Positions 9,428 through 18,017 are shown, numbered from the stretch's first letter. The stretch: DNA of 64,000 nt from Pseudomonadales bacterium (GCA_023254735.1 JALRKV010000119.1:40344-104343), one strand, 5' to 3'. A program made the numbers and translations. The notes: generated by a model from the sequence alone, not told the origin.

Positions 9428-9442
9428 TAAGCCTAAGGCTTA
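9428..9442. promoter_or_regulatory. 15-bp palindrome between divergent genes, candidate operator
   Basis: TAAGCCT-A-AGGCTTA is a perfect inverted repeat with a single central base. It lies in the 209-bp gap between the divergent amidohydrolase (start 9371) and symporter (start 9581) genes. The size and symmetry fit a dimeric repressor site. No regulator gene is adjacent, so this is an inference from symmetry and position. Confidence 0.4.
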
Positions 9443-9580
9443 CGTGCATGCAAGAGCTTGATCGCGGGCAATAATTGCGCAGTAAGGTGCTCGGAGGTTA
9501 TGCTCGGCTCTCTAGAAAATACAATGAAAAGCGTGTGATAAGAAGCGCAACGCTTAATAAGAATACTCTCGGAGAGTTAG

Positions 9581-11122
9581 ATGGATCTGCCAGCTTTAGT
9601 CATACTGTGTTACCTCGTCTTCTTTGTGCTCGTCGGCATCTATATCAGCAGCGGCAACCGTAGTTCGGCCGACTGGGCCATAGGGGGTGGGACCCTCGGA
9701 GTAGGGATGCTGGCGGCAGGAATCGCGGGCACACGTATCGGGGGCGCTGGCACCTACGGTGTAGCGGGTGATGTGATTAGCGAGGGCATCGGCCACCTCT
9801 GGTACGGTGTTAATTCCTTCGCGGCGCTTTTTTTGGTGGGTCTTTTCTTCGCCATTCCTTATCGTCGGCTGCGTCTCTCCAGCGTGGGTGAGGTGTTCGA
9901 CTTTCGGTTTGGATCGCAGCGCTGTCAGTCGCTCTCCAGCCTCTGCGTGCAGGCAGAATATCTTGTAATCAATATTATCGAGCCCTACGTCATTGCCACT
10001 ATTGTCAGTGGCGTAACCGGCTGGCCGTTCTGGGTCGGGATTCTGATCGGCGGTTTCGTTATCGTTCTATTTACAATAACGGGCGGACTGAAGGGCACGG
10101 CAGTGACCAATATTGTGCACTGCATCGTGATCATTGTAGGCCTAGGAGCGGTGGGACTTGTCGCAATGCAGAATCTCGGCGGGTGGACGGCCGTTGTTGC
10201 TGAATCGAAAGTCATGCTCGAAGCCTCGGGTAAGGACGTGCCGTCTTGGTGGAGTTTTACTGGTATCGGATGGGCTACGATTATCGCGTTGTTTATCTCT
10301 GCCACGATCCATACTCCAGCCGCCTCGGTGTACGCAAACTATGCGAGTTCGGCAGCAAAGCAAGAATATCTGATTCCCGGATTCTTTTGGGCTGGCATCA
10401 TCGCAGCCATTATGCCCGTGGTTGCGGGCGGCATCGGTATTCTTACGATGGTGAAATACGGCGCCGAGAGTGGTCTCTCTGGGTACCTAAATATTGCTCA
10501 ACTCGCCATAGATACGGGGCCTCTGCTGGGCGGCATTGCACTGGCGGCGGTGCTTGCGGCGGTCATCTCATCAGGCGCGCCGATATTGCTTGCGAGTGCC
10601 ACAATGCTGGTAAGTGACTGGATTCCTGCGTCGAAAGGATGGTCTAGCGATAAGAAACTCCGGGCGTATAAAGTAACAACGGCACTCTATGGCTCTCTCG
10701 CTGCGTTCCTTGCTTGGTCTCTAAACTTCGGCTCCGTGTTGCAGTTCTTGCTTCTAGGATTCGCCATGGTTGTGCCACCTGCGATTGCGGTAGGTTACGT
10801 TTTCTACTGGAAACGCACGACGGAGTTGGCGGTTTTCTGGGGAATTCTTACAGGCTTCGTTGGCGGCGCACTAATGTGGCTGCTCAATCGAAATTTTGCC
10901 GGGAGTGAGAATGCAGACGTCGGTGGTTTTCCGCAGTACTGGTACGAACTCTGTCAATTTCTGGGGGAGTGGCGTGATCCGTCATTCCTGACATTGATTC
11001 TGCCCTTGGTGGTGATCCCTGTGGTGACGATCCTGTTTCCTGACCAAGAGGAGGAGTCAGAGCTAGCCGACGCGTTTTACGCAAAGCTAGGCCGTTTTCA
11101 GCGCAATTTCGACTGGGCTTGA
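9581..11122 (+). CDS. Sodium:solute symporter (SSS) family transporter
   Basis: A 513-residue polytopic membrane protein with about 13 hydrophobic segments. It contains the SSS-type motif region GGAGTYGVAGD near residue 50 and the conserved segment ending SSVGEVFDFRFG. A paired GGLKGTAVTN and a long run of small residues (AAVLAAVISSGAPILLASA) fit TM8 of the LeuT-like fold, where the Na2 site is built. It would import an organic solute with sodium. GGAGAG lies just upstream of ATG 9581. The substrate is unknown; the divergent amidohydrolase may act on it. Confidence 0.88.
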   Translation: MDLPALVILCYLVFFVLVGIYISSGNRSSADWAIGGGTLGVGMLAAGIAGTRIGGAGTYGVAGDVISEGIGHLWYGVNSFAALFLVGLFFAIPYRRLRLSSVGEVFDFRFGSQRCQSLSSLCVQAEYLVINIIEPYVIATIVSGVTGWPFWVGILIGGFVIVLFTITGGLKGTAVTNIVHCIVIIVGLGAVGLVAMQNLGGWTAVVAESKVMLEASGKDVPSWWSFTGIGWATIIALFISATIHTPAASVYANYASSAAKQEYLIPGFFWAGIIAAIMPVVAGGIGILTMVKYGAESGLSGYLNIAQLAIDTGPLLGGIALAAVLAAVISSGAPILLASATMLVSDWIPASKGWSSDKKLRAYKVTTALYGSLAAFLAWSLNFGSVLQFLLLGFAMVVPPAIAVGYVFYWKRTTELAVFWGILTGFVGGALMWLLNRNFAGSENADVGGFPQYWYELCQFLGEWRDPSFLTLILPLVVIPVVTILFPDQEEESELADAFYAKLGRFQRNFDWA

Positions 11123-11135
11123 CGCCCAGTCGAAA
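11107..11135. terminator. Hairpin terminator overlapping the symporter stop codon
   Basis: Perfect 12-bp arms (TTTCGACTGGGC and GCCCAGTCGAAA) around a 5-nt loop. The stop codon of the symporter lies at the loop. The hairpin sits between two convergent genes (stop 11122 on + and stop 11147 on -), and a short T-run (GGTTTTG) follows on the + strand. Confidence 0.7.
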
Positions 11136-11146
11136 CGGTTTTGACC

Positions 11147-12727
11147 TTAGGCACGCGCCTGAATGACGAAGGGTCCAGGCGTTTTGTAACTTTCCTCAAG
11201 CAGTCTACAGAGGTCTTCAGCATCTTTGGCATGTGCGCCGGGGACGCCGAAACCTCTGGCCATCGCAACCCAGTCTAGCTCCGGACTGCCGATATCAAAC
11301 AGACTAGCTGCGATATCTCCCACCTCTGTGACGCCGAGGCGAGCATACTCAACGTTGAGTATATTGTAGGAGTGGTTGGCGAAAATTAGTGTAGTGACAT
11401 TGAGGTTCTCGCGAGCCTGCGTCCAGAAAGATTGGTTTGTATATGCAGCACCCCCATCGCCGAGCATGGCCAGCACCGGTCGATCTGGGCAGGCGAGTGC
11501 GGCGCCAGTTGCCACCGGCCCACCTTGCCCAATTGCGCCGCCAGTAAGACTCAGCCAGCTATTGGGCTCTGAGTTTTGACAGAACGCATGCGCGGCGTTA
11601 CCCCCGCCCGAGTCGGTAGCGACAATAAGACCGGCGGGCATAGTCGCCGCAACTGCCTGAATGATTGTTTTCGTCTCGAGATCTCCTGTTGGACGCGGTA
11701 TTTCGCGACGTTCATACGTTTTGACTGATTCATTCTCAGCGCCAAGGCGCTTAGCGAGACGAGCAAGTGCGTCAACGGCATCCTCTTCCTTTTGGGTTAA
11801 CCTGCTCACGTTACAGCCTTTCGGAATGAGCTGCCCCGGAATCCCGCGATAGGCGAAGAAACTTGCAGGCGGCTCTCCACCTACCAGAACTAAGTGATCA
11901 ACTCCGGCAAGCGTTTGTAACACTTGTTCAGGGAAATAGGGCAGGCGCTCAACTTCGGGGTTGCCGGGGCCGCCATCTACGCGAGCCGGGAACGTACCAG
12001 TGAAAAGTCTACAGCCGGTTTTAACCGAAATTTTACTCGCATAGGCTAACGCCTCCGGACTGACACCATGGTGTTCGAGGAGTAAAGCAACGCTGCCTCC
12101 GGTATCGATCGTAGCGGCGACCGCGTCAATCGCCTCGCTGCTGGCTTTGCTTCGCTGAGGTAACGCATTTGGCGCAACCGGTCCTTTGCTTTCGCCCCAT
12201 GCTGCATCTGCGCCCATAATGAGTGTCGCGATTTGCCCCTGCGACCCAGGGGTCTGGCGAAGGGTTGCAGTAAAGGCGTCGGCGCCATCTTGGGCGAGCG
12301 TCGTCTCCGTGCTCTCCGACTTGATCCAAGCCGAGTAGTTACGCGCAAGCGTATCGATGTTGGAAGTGAGTGGGGCATCAAATCCGACATGGTAATTCGG
12401 ATGATTGCCGACGATATTAATCATCGGTGAATTTGCGCGGCGAGCGTTATGTAAGTTTGCGATGCCGTTAGCGAGTCCAGGCCCTAAGTGAAGCAGGGTC
12501 GCTGCAGGTTTGCCTGTCATTCTCGCATAGCCATCGGCGGCGCCGGTACACACGCCTTCGAAAAGCGCGAGTACCGATTTCATCTTTGGTACGCGGTCGA
12601 GTGCTTGTACGAGATGCATCTCTGAGGTGCCGGGGTTCGCTATACAGAGTTCTACACCGCAGTCGGCAAGGGTTTCGATTAAGGCGGTAGCGCCATTCAT
12701 TGCGGCATCGTTTTGGTCTTCAGACAT
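11147..12727 (-). CDS. Thiamine diphosphate-dependent enzyme of the acetolactate synthase/benzoylformate decarboxylase family
   Basis: About 526 residues with the three domains of the ThDP decarboxylase family. The N-terminal pyrimidine-binding domain carries the catalytic Glu (ALFEGVCTGAADGYAR). A central domain follows. The C-terminal pyrophosphate domain carries the metal/ThDP motif GDGG with its partner Asn (AMLGDGGAAYTN, then HSYNIL). It is not adjacent to an IlvN-like regulatory subunit, which argues against biosynthetic acetolactate synthase and for a decarboxylase or carboligase. ATG 12727 is chosen because GAGAGG lies about 6 nt upstream; the longer frame from 12844 adds 39 atypical residues. 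The 2OG-oxygenase gene is divergent. Confidence 0.82.
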   Translation of the reverse strand: MSEDQNDAAMNGATALIETLADCGVELCIANPGTSEMHLVQALDRVPKMKSVLALFEGVCTGAADGYARMTGKPAATLLHLGPGLANGIANLHNARRANSPMINIVGNHPNYHVGFDAPLTSNIDTLARNYSAWIKSESTETTLAQDGADAFTATLRQTPGSQGQIATLIMGADAAWGESKGPVAPNALPQRSKASSEAIDAVAATIDTGGSVALLLEHHGVSPEALAYASKISVKTGCRLFTGTFPARVDGGPGNPEVERLPYFPEQVLQTLAGVDHLVLVGGEPPASFFAYRGIPGQLIPKGCNVSRLTQKEEDAVDALARLAKRLGAENESVKTYERREIPRPTGDLETKTIIQAVAATMPAGLIVATDSGGGNAAHAFCQNSEPNSWLSLTGGAIGQGGPVATGAALACPDRPVLAMLGDGGAAYTNQSFWTQARENLNVTTLIFANHSYNILNVEYARLGVTEVGDIAASLFDIGSPELDWVAMARGFGVPGAHAKDAEDLCRLLEESYKTPGPFVIQARA

Positions 12728-12938
12728 GTAAACCCTCTCGTTTTTATAGTGATTGTTCCTCTCGCGCACAGCTACTTTCGGCATGCTCTCGTGCCTAATC
12801 ATACCAGTTAAGAGAGTACGTGGAAGCGCAGTCTTACAAGTCATGTCGGACTGGCAGTTGCCCTTTTATGCGGCGAGCGAACCCGCTAGACTAAGTCCCG
12901 ACACGCAGGCGATAAGGTAGGGGAGTAAAAGCAATATT

Positions 12939-13559
12939 ATGCAGGCAGAAATCATGAACTTGTTTGCGGTCCCGGTCGTGCGGTCCTCGCTCGGCCGAGG
13001 CTTCACTGCCGATGAGATGCGCTTTTTTCAAGCAGAGTTGCGCGATCCCATCAATGCTATTTCCAATTTTTCTTCGCGCAATAAAAGCGTGCTCAATGCG
13101 CCTGAAATGGCCGCACTGAGGGCAGTGATTCAAAGTAGCCTTGATCACTATTTGGCAACTGTATTCAGCCCCTCGAACAGCGTTAAGTTAAAAGTAACGC
13201 AGTCTTGGCTAACGCTATCGCGCAAAGGCGAGTCGCATCACTCTCATGTCCACCCTAATAGCGTCGTGAGTGGTGTGCTCTATATCAACTTAGCGAAAGA
13301 GGACGGCATCAATTTTTATCGGAATCAAGACTCGACTTGGTACGAGTTATTGAGAGGGCAAGAGACTTACCACAATGCCTATCGGTACTTTATCGGCACG
13401 AAGGTTGGCGATATTTTGCTTTTCCCCTCCAATCAGAGCCATGGTGTAAGAGAAGTTGTAGAAGATGTTGAGCGAGTGAGTCTTTCTTTTAACACTTTTT
13501 TTGATGGTGAACTCGGCCGCGAAGAGTTTGCCAATTCGCTGAAAATCTCTGTCGGCTAA
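12939..13559 (+). CDS. Putative 2-oxoglutarate/Fe(II)-dependent oxygenase
   Basis: A 206-residue protein resembling the small putative 2OG-Fe(II) oxygenase family (TIGR02466-type). A double-stranded beta-helix core is suggested by SWLTLSRKGESHHSHVHP, with its histidine cluster near residues 100-107, then VVSGVLYI, the distal iron-ligand histidine in SNQSHGV, and an Arg a few residues later (ERVSLSF) that would bind 2-oxoglutarate. The substrate is unknown. A second ATG at 12954 is also possible; AGGGGAG lies upstream of both. Confidence 0.75.
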   Translation: MQAEIMNLFAVPVVRSSLGRGFTADEMRFFQAELRDPINAISNFSSRNKSVLNAPEMAALRAVIQSSLDHYLATVFSPSNSVKLKVTQSWLTLSRKGESHHSHVHPNSVVSGVLYINLAKEDGINFYRNQDSTWYELLRGQETYHNAYRYFIGTKVGDILLFPSNQSHGVREVVEDVERVSLSFNTFFDGELGREEFANSLKISVG

Positions 13560-13585
13560 TTTGAATTTAATGAACAGAACTTGGA

Positions 13586-14971
13586 GTGCCGGTGGTGGTA
13601 ACGATGTTTAGGCGTGGTTTCTTAATGCTTGACCCTCTGCGGCGGCTCGCAGGTCAGCAAGGCGCTCTGCTCCTGTTTTTACTCACTTTGGTGGTTCATG
13701 CGGCACAACCGGCATCTGGCGCAGAAAACGGGGCGCACGAAGATCCGTCGAAACTAGATTTCTATCTCATTACGGTAGATGTGGGTAATAACGTTTGGGA
13801 TAACTTTGGACACAGTGCGCTGCGGGTAGTCGACGGGCTAGCTGGCACAGATACGATCTACAACTGGGGAGTGTTTGAGGTGCGCGATGGTCCAGTCGCG
13901 TTTGCTTATGACTTCTTTGTCGACGAGCTAGAGTACCGACTTGCGACCCAAAACACGCGGCGCGAAATCGATAATTATCGTGCGCAGAGGAGGTCGGTCT
14001 GGCAAGACGAGCTCCGATTGAGTGCAGCGCAGAAGCAGAGGTTGCTCGCGAGATTGAACTGGAATCGAGCGCCTGAAAATTGGTATTACGACTACGATTA
14101 TTTCTTCGATAACTGTACAACACGCATTCGAGACTATCTGAACGAAACGCTTGATGGCGCCATTTCTGCGCATGTTGCGAAGGTGGCGGGAACCACATTT
14201 AGAGAGCAGGTGCGAAGTCACTATGCCTCATTGCAGCCGATTAGTTTCTCTCTCGATGTCATAATGAACAGCAATCTTGATCGTGAGATGAGCGGATGGG
14301 AATCGCTGTTTCTGCCATTGAATCTGCGTGCCAGTCTCGCGGAACTGAAAGGCGTTAATCCGCAAGACGGTTTGGAGGCTTCGTTTTTCGGCAGGCGTGA
14401 GATGCTGTTGAACTACGAGGCGCCTGCTCCGCAGCGGGATTTCTACCGCTCCGCCTCGCTCACCGCGCTTTGCCTCACGCTCTATTTTCTTTTGATGCTC
14501 AGGCGGATTAGGCGCTCCTACTTTGCGACGCATTCGCAACTAGGGTTCAGAGCGATGAGTGTAAATTTTAGGCTATTCGGAGGGCTTAGTTTTGTGCTGT
14601 TTGGTGTCAGCGGTGTTTATGGCACTCTGATGCTTGGTAGCTGGTTTTTTTCAGGCCATGAAGATCTGCATCATAATGCCAACTTGCTACTCTTCTGGCC
14701 GACGGACCTCCTCGGTGCGGTTATCGCTTTACGCTGGCTTTTTCTGGCGCAGCCGTGGTATCTGACGAATAATAACAAGCCCTTTACGGTTTATTACTTT
14801 TTCGCGAAATTCTGCGCTGTGATTCTTTACTGCTTTGCCACGGCGTTTGGTTTTTTTGAGCAAGACACGCTGCAGATAGCCTTGTTTATCGCGCCATGGC
14901 TGTTCGCTCTCGGCTTATTAAGTTGGCTTGTTGGGTTCGATGCTGCCAGAGGCAGCGACTCAATTTTATAG
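13586..14971 (+). CDS. DUF4105 (Lnb-type) membrane protein
   Basis: A protein of up to 461 residues. An N-terminal signal/anchor segment is followed by the DUF4105 (Lnb N-terminal periplasmic) domain, with the invariant-looking NFGHSALRV and YFFDNCTTRIRDYL motifs. The His and Cys of these motifs resemble a papain-like/NlpC-type pair. About four hydrophobic segments follow in the C-terminal half, so an enzymatic domain in the periplasm is tethered to a membrane module. GTG 13586, ATG 13604 and ATG 13625 are candidate starts; I keep the longest. Function is unproven; lipid or peptide hydrolysis is inference. The downstream hydrolase gene follows closely. Confidence 0.78.
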   Translation: MPVVVTMFRRGFLMLDPLRRLAGQQGALLLFLLTLVVHAAQPASGAENGAHEDPSKLDFYLITVDVGNNVWDNFGHSALRVVDGLAGTDTIYNWGVFEVRDGPVAFAYDFFVDELEYRLATQNTRREIDNYRAQRRSVWQDELRLSAAQKQRLLARLNWNRAPENWYYDYDYFFDNCTTRIRDYLNETLDGAISAHVAKVAGTTFREQVRSHYASLQPISFSLDVIMNSNLDREMSGWESLFLPLNLRASLAELKGVNPQDGLEASFFGRREMLLNYEAPAPQRDFYRSASLTALCLTLYFLLMLRRIRRSYFATHSQLGFRAMSVNFRLFGGLSFVLFGVSGVYGTLMLGSWFFSGHEDLHHNANLLLFWPTDLLGAVIALRWLFLAQPWYLTNNNKPFTVYYFFAKFCAVILYCFATAFGFFEQDTLQIALFIAPWLFALGLLSWLVGFDAARGSDSIL

Positions 14972-14981
14972 AGACACAAAG

Positions 14982-16019
14982 ATGCAGCGGTCGCGACGGG
15001 CATCGATGAGAATTGGAGATACGACATTGAGTAGCAATCGAGTAGATGCCGCCACGCGCAGCGAGAAATTGGAAGCCATGGCATCGAAGGTTGCCGAATC
15101 TGCAGCGCAGTTGAAGCAGATCCAGGACGCTTCGCCGCAGGAAACACGCGCAGCACGCGCAGAGAGGGGGAATCCTTTTGCACCACCTGCGGTTGAAGGG
15201 GTTGAGGTAATCGAATCGAGTATCGTGCACGACGCGGGGAAGACGCGAGTGCGTCGCTACTACCCAAGCGGCAGCTCGTTTGATTTTTCTAAGCCGGTTC
15301 TCACTGGATCCCAGCGCCCTGCGCTCGTCTACTTCCACGGGGGTGGGTATGTATTGGGTGATGTCGCACAGTATGACACGCTAACGCAGCAGCTCGCGGA
15401 GCGAGCAAACTGCATCGTGATTTCGGTAGACTACCAACTCGCGCCAGAGGCTAGATCTAAACAAATTTTTGCCGAGGCTTTCTCTGTTTATCGTTGGCTG
15501 TGTACCAATGGCGCGGATTGGGGCATCGATACGTCAAAAATCGCCGTAGGCGGAGATAGCGCTGGTGGCAATCTCTCAATTGCGGTCGGGCTTAATTGCA
15601 AGGCGTCTCGGGTTCCGCAGCCCTGTTTCCAACTGCTCCTTTACCCGGTAACGGACTACACCATGAGCTTTCCATCGATAACGGAATTCAGCTCAGGCTA
15701 TTTTCTGACCAAAGCAGGGATGGAGTGGTTTCGAAGCCACTTCCTCGAAGACGCAAGTCGCGCGATGGACCCCATCGTCTCACCGCATTTTGCCGACGTT
15801 GCAGGCTTAGCGCCTGCGTTTGTTTTAACGGCGGGATTTGATCCACTGCGTGATGAGGGTGAAGCGTTTGCGCGCAAGCTCTCCGCGGCAGGCGTAGCAG
15901 TGAGGCATGTCTGCTACACCGATATGATCCATGCATTTATCTCTTTTGCAGGAGGCATCGAGGCAGGGATGGAAGCGATCGAAGAGTCTGCCCAAGCGCT
16001 TCGCAACGCGTTTGCCTAG
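14982..16019 (+). CDS. Alpha/beta hydrolase, hormone-sensitive-lipase family esterase
   Basis: About 345 residues. The HSL-family oxyanion motif is explicit (YFHGGGYVLGD), as is the nucleophile elbow GDSAGGN. The acid and base are likely Asp in GFDPLRDEG and His in DMIHAF near the C-terminus, giving a complete Ser-Asp-His triad. Such enzymes hydrolyse short- to medium-chain esters and are usually cytosolic. The reading frame is open from 14928, but this would overlap the preceding gene by 44 bp. ATG 14982 is preferred and ATG 15006 is also possible. It converges on the DUF2306 gene with a 3-bp gap. Confidence 0.87.
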   Translation: MQRSRRASMRIGDTTLSSNRVDAATRSEKLEAMASKVAESAAQLKQIQDASPQETRAARAERGNPFAPPAVEGVEVIESSIVHDAGKTRVRRYYPSGSSFDFSKPVLTGSQRPALVYFHGGGYVLGDVAQYDTLTQQLAERANCIVISVDYQLAPEARSKQIFAEAFSVYRWLCTNGADWGIDTSKIAVGGDSAGGNLSIAVGLNCKASRVPQPCFQLLLYPVTDYTMSFPSITEFSSGYFLTKAGMEWFRSHFLEDASRAMDPIVSPHFADVAGLAPAFVLTAGFDPLRDEGEAFARKLSAAGVAVRHVCYTDMIHAFISFAGGIEAGMEAIEESAQALRNAFA

Positions 16020-16022
16020 GTC

Positions 16023-16793
16023 TCATCTTAGCCCTAAAAATAGCGGCGCGAAGGCGTAAGTTCCGAGGCTTAGCAGGGCGATAGAGAGTACCGCGAGCCC
16101 ACGAGTGGCGTAGAGGGGCAGAACTGGGCGACCAGCACGCTGATGCCGAATATAGATCTCAACGCCGATTAAGTAAGGCACGAAGAACGCAAAATCTTGA
16201 AAGTAATCGAATGGGCCACTGAAATTTTCACCAATCCCCGTGTCGCCCATGGTGGCGAACCATACACCATACTGTATTCGATAGAGCCATGACCCCATCG
16301 CGAGGACGAACACTCGCAGTGCCCATTCCCTGTGGGTAATAAAGTCATGAGCACGGGCATAGCGGACGGTCTGAACGCAGCAAACAAGCACGCTCAATCC
16401 ATACAGAGCAAACGCTATGTCCATCACCGGACCACCAATGGTTCGGTTAATCGCGATAAACCCCAGTCCTCCGATCGCGGTGAGAATAGCCGAGACAAAA
16501 AACAGGTAGCCCGATGCGCGGTGTAGCGCAGGGAAGCGCTGGCGGAGTGGTGTAAAAAGTTGCAGTGGGGCAAGAAAGGTTATAAACGCGCCTGAAAGCA
16601 TGTGCGTGAATATCGCTGTATTGGGTAGCAAAGCGCCAGCCGTGTAGAGGTGAGTTTCCGTGCTTAAGTCTTGGCTAAGCCCTCTCATGCTAAAGTCGAG
16701 CGCGTAGTAAACAAAGAGCAGGGCGAAAACACCCATGACAAAAAGAAGAGTTCGGTTGATGCGCAGGTCTATCGAGTTATTCGCGATCGCCAT
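16023..16793 (-). CDS. DUF2306 integral membrane protein
   Basis: A 256-residue protein with about seven hydrophobic segments. The pattern HMLSGAFITFLAPLQLF followed by HRASGYLF and HREWALRVFVLA, with its regularly placed histidines, is typical of the DUF2306 family of predicted membrane proteins. These histidines recall haem- or quinone-binding membrane proteins, but no function is established. It is downstream of pal on the same strand, separated by a strong hairpin, so it is likely transcribed on its own. Confidence 0.75.
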   Translation of the reverse strand: MAIANNSIDLRINRTLLFVMGVFALLFVYYALDFSMRGLSQDLSTETHLYTAGALLPNTAIFTHMLSGAFITFLAPLQLFTPLRQRFPALHRASGYLFFVSAILTAIGGLGFIAINRTIGGPVMDIAFALYGLSVLVCCVQTVRYARAHDFITHREWALRVFVLAMGSWLYRIQYGVWFATMGDTGIGENFSGPFDYFQDFAFFVPYLIGVEIYIRHQRAGRPVLPLYATRGLAVLSIALLSLGTYAFAPLFLGLR

Positions 16794-16851
16794 AGCCGTG
16801 TAAACCTCATCGAATTATTATTTTTATCACCGCGAGGTTTATTCAAGCAGC

Positions 16852-16904
16852 AAAAAGCCGACAATGGAACCCATTCTTTCTTTGGGTGCCTTTGTCGGCT
16901 TTTA
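16852..16904 (-). terminator. Long hairpin terminator downstream of pal
   Basis: Arms AAAAGCCGACAA (16853-16864) and TTGTCGGCTTTT (16892-16903) are perfect complements. The inner bases GGAACCCA and TGGGTGCC extend the stem to about 20 bp with one mismatch, closed by a 9-nt pyrimidine-rich loop. Read on the minus strand it ends in a T-run after the GC-rich stem, as a factor-independent terminator for pal would. Confidence 0.7.
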
Positions 16905-16922
16905 TGTCGGCTTTTATGTCGG
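16893..16922. repeat. 12-bp tandem repeat (2.5 copies) adjoining the pal terminator
   Basis: The unit TGTCGGCTTTTA occurs at 16893-16904 and 16905-16916, with a half copy at 16917-16922. The first copy is also one arm of the hairpin. It belongs to a set of 10-12-bp tandem repeats found elsewhere in the window. Confidence 0.7.
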
Positions 16923-17004
16923 TTTAATATGCCGGCTTGGGTGTCTTTCCTGATCAAGCGTTTCTAGTGGAATCTGGAGCTGGCAAAACCTCTCCGGTCC
17001 TTAA

Positions 17005-17544
17005 CTAGATGCCTGAGATTTCAACTCGACGATTCTGCTGGTAGGCAGCATCGTTCTGACCAGTCTGTGCCGGACGTTCTTCGCCGTAGCTGACGACTTC
17101 GATCTGGCTGCGCGCAGCACCGTTTACGATTAGGAAGTTGAGTACGCCATTGGCTCTGCGCTCGCCCAGTGCGAGGTTGTACTCACGAGTGCCGCGCTCG
17201 TCAGCGTGGCCTTCGAGTCGAATGCGCTTGCTTGGATTCGCAGCGAGGTCCTTCGCGTGATAGGTCAACACGTCTCGGTCTGCCTGACGGAACTCGGCGA
17301 CGTCAAAATCGAAGTAGAACACTGTGGTATTGAGTGCGTTGCGGGCCATGCGCTCTTCCGCAGCTGCAGCGCGAGCGCGTGCTTCCGCTTCTAGCTCTTG
17401 TGCGCGGCGGGTTGTCGCATCTACACCACTCTCGGTTTCGGCAACGGCAGGCTCTTGAGCCTCTTCGCCGGTTGAGCTACAGGCGGCTAGGCCTGTGAGC
17501 GAGAGAATCAGAATAGCCATTTTCGCCAGTTGTGTAATCTTCAT
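17005..17544 (-). CDS. pal: Peptidoglycan-associated lipoprotein
   Basis: About 179 residues. A lipoprotein signal ends in LAACSS (lipobox LAAC). A short Glu/Ala/Arg-rich linker follows (RRAQELEAEARARAAAAEER), then an OmpA-type peptidoglycan-binding domain with VFYFDFD, LEGHADERGTREYN and ALGERRA, the signature of Pal. Pal anchors the outer membrane to peptidoglycan and works with TolQRAB in envelope constriction. ATG 17544 is chosen because AGGAG lies 6 nt upstream; a longer frame to 17592 would bury the signal sequence. No tol gene lies beside it on either side in this window, which is unusual because pal is normally at the end of the tol operon. Confidence 0.93.
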   Translation of the reverse strand: MKITQLAKMAILILSLTGLAACSSTGEEAQEPAVAETESGVDATTRRAQELEAEARARAAAAEERMARNALNTTVFYFDFDVAEFRQADRDVLTYHAKDLAANPSKRIRLEGHADERGTREYNLALGERRANGVLNFLIVNGAARSQIEVVSYGEERPAQTGQNDAAYQQNRRVEISGI

Positions 17545-17611
17545 GTAAGCTCCTGCTTGATTGACGTGGGCATTGATCCAAAAATGTATCAAATTTATTA
17601 ATGCAAAAATA

Positions 17612-17640
17612 ATATAGTATTCGAATACCGAATGCTATAT
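17612..17640. promoter_or_regulatory. Imperfect 12-bp inverted repeat upstream of pal
   Basis: ATATAGTATTCG and CGAATGCTATAT flank a 5-nt spacer, with one mismatch. It lies 68-96 bp upstream of the pal start. It could be an operator or a hairpin. The surrounding 17545-17945 stretch is otherwise AT-rich at first and then GC-rich, and I see no gene in it. Confidence 0.4.
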
Positions 17641-17945
17641 CGGCCGAATAATTTTCCTCTCTATTTCGGTCCGCCGCGGCGCACGGGAGCAGTGGCTTGC
17701 GGCTATGTTGAGGTCGGCGGAGAAAGCCCGCTGACGCCCTATTTTCGGCGATTAAGGGAGGGGTCTAGGGAGCCGAGAAAATATCGAGCAAGCGTTCGAT
17801 TTTTGCTTATCAAGCAACCTCATTAGTGCTAGTCTTGGACTCATTAAAGGCCGTAACTCTGCCTCGGATAGTGTTTCTGTCGTGCGTCTTCCTACTGCCC
17901 CAAACTAAAGGGTAGTCGTAAGCGTCCAGGCTATCCGCCGGCTAC
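17641..17945. other. Non-coding stretch between divergent pal and acyl-CoA dehydrogenase genes
   Basis: Part of a gap of about 580 bp without a supportable gene. The only open frames here are short, lack ribosome-binding sites and have no recognisable sequence. Promoters of both flanking transcription units should lie in this gap, but no convincing -35/-10 pair stands out. Confidence 0.5.
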
Positions 17946-18017
17946 GTACCATTTTGCGTACTACTTCGCGTACTACGTTACGTACTATATTCAGTACTGC
18001 AATAGGTACCATAAGAG
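17946..18017. repeat. Six degenerate 12-bp tandem repeats, each beginning GTAC
   Basis: GTAC recurs at exactly 12-bp spacing at 17946, 17958, 17970, 17982, 17994 and 18006. The units are GTACCATTTTGC, GTACTACTTCGC, GTACTACGTTAC, GTACTATATTCA, GTACTGCAATAG and GTACCATAAGAG. The GTAC anchor is invariant while the rest drifts. The array is non-coding and lies 110-180 bp before the acyl-CoA dehydrogenase start. Confidence 0.85.

Noticed and set aside
12728..12844. N-terminal extension of the ThDP enzyme
   Set aside because: The added 39 residues are unlike the family, and a good ribosome-binding site precedes the internal ATG at 12727.
16769..16957. Small basic protein encoded across the repeat region
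   Set aside because: Its His-Lys-Ser-Arg repeats are simply the translation of the 12-bp tandem repeat and the hairpin; no ribosome-binding site is present.
17206..17394. A + strand gene opposite pal
   Set aside because: It is a shadow of the confidently identified pal gene.
17946..18017. CRISPR array
   Set aside because: The repeat period is 12 bp with only 4 invariant bases and no spacers of CRISPR length; no cas gene lies nearby.
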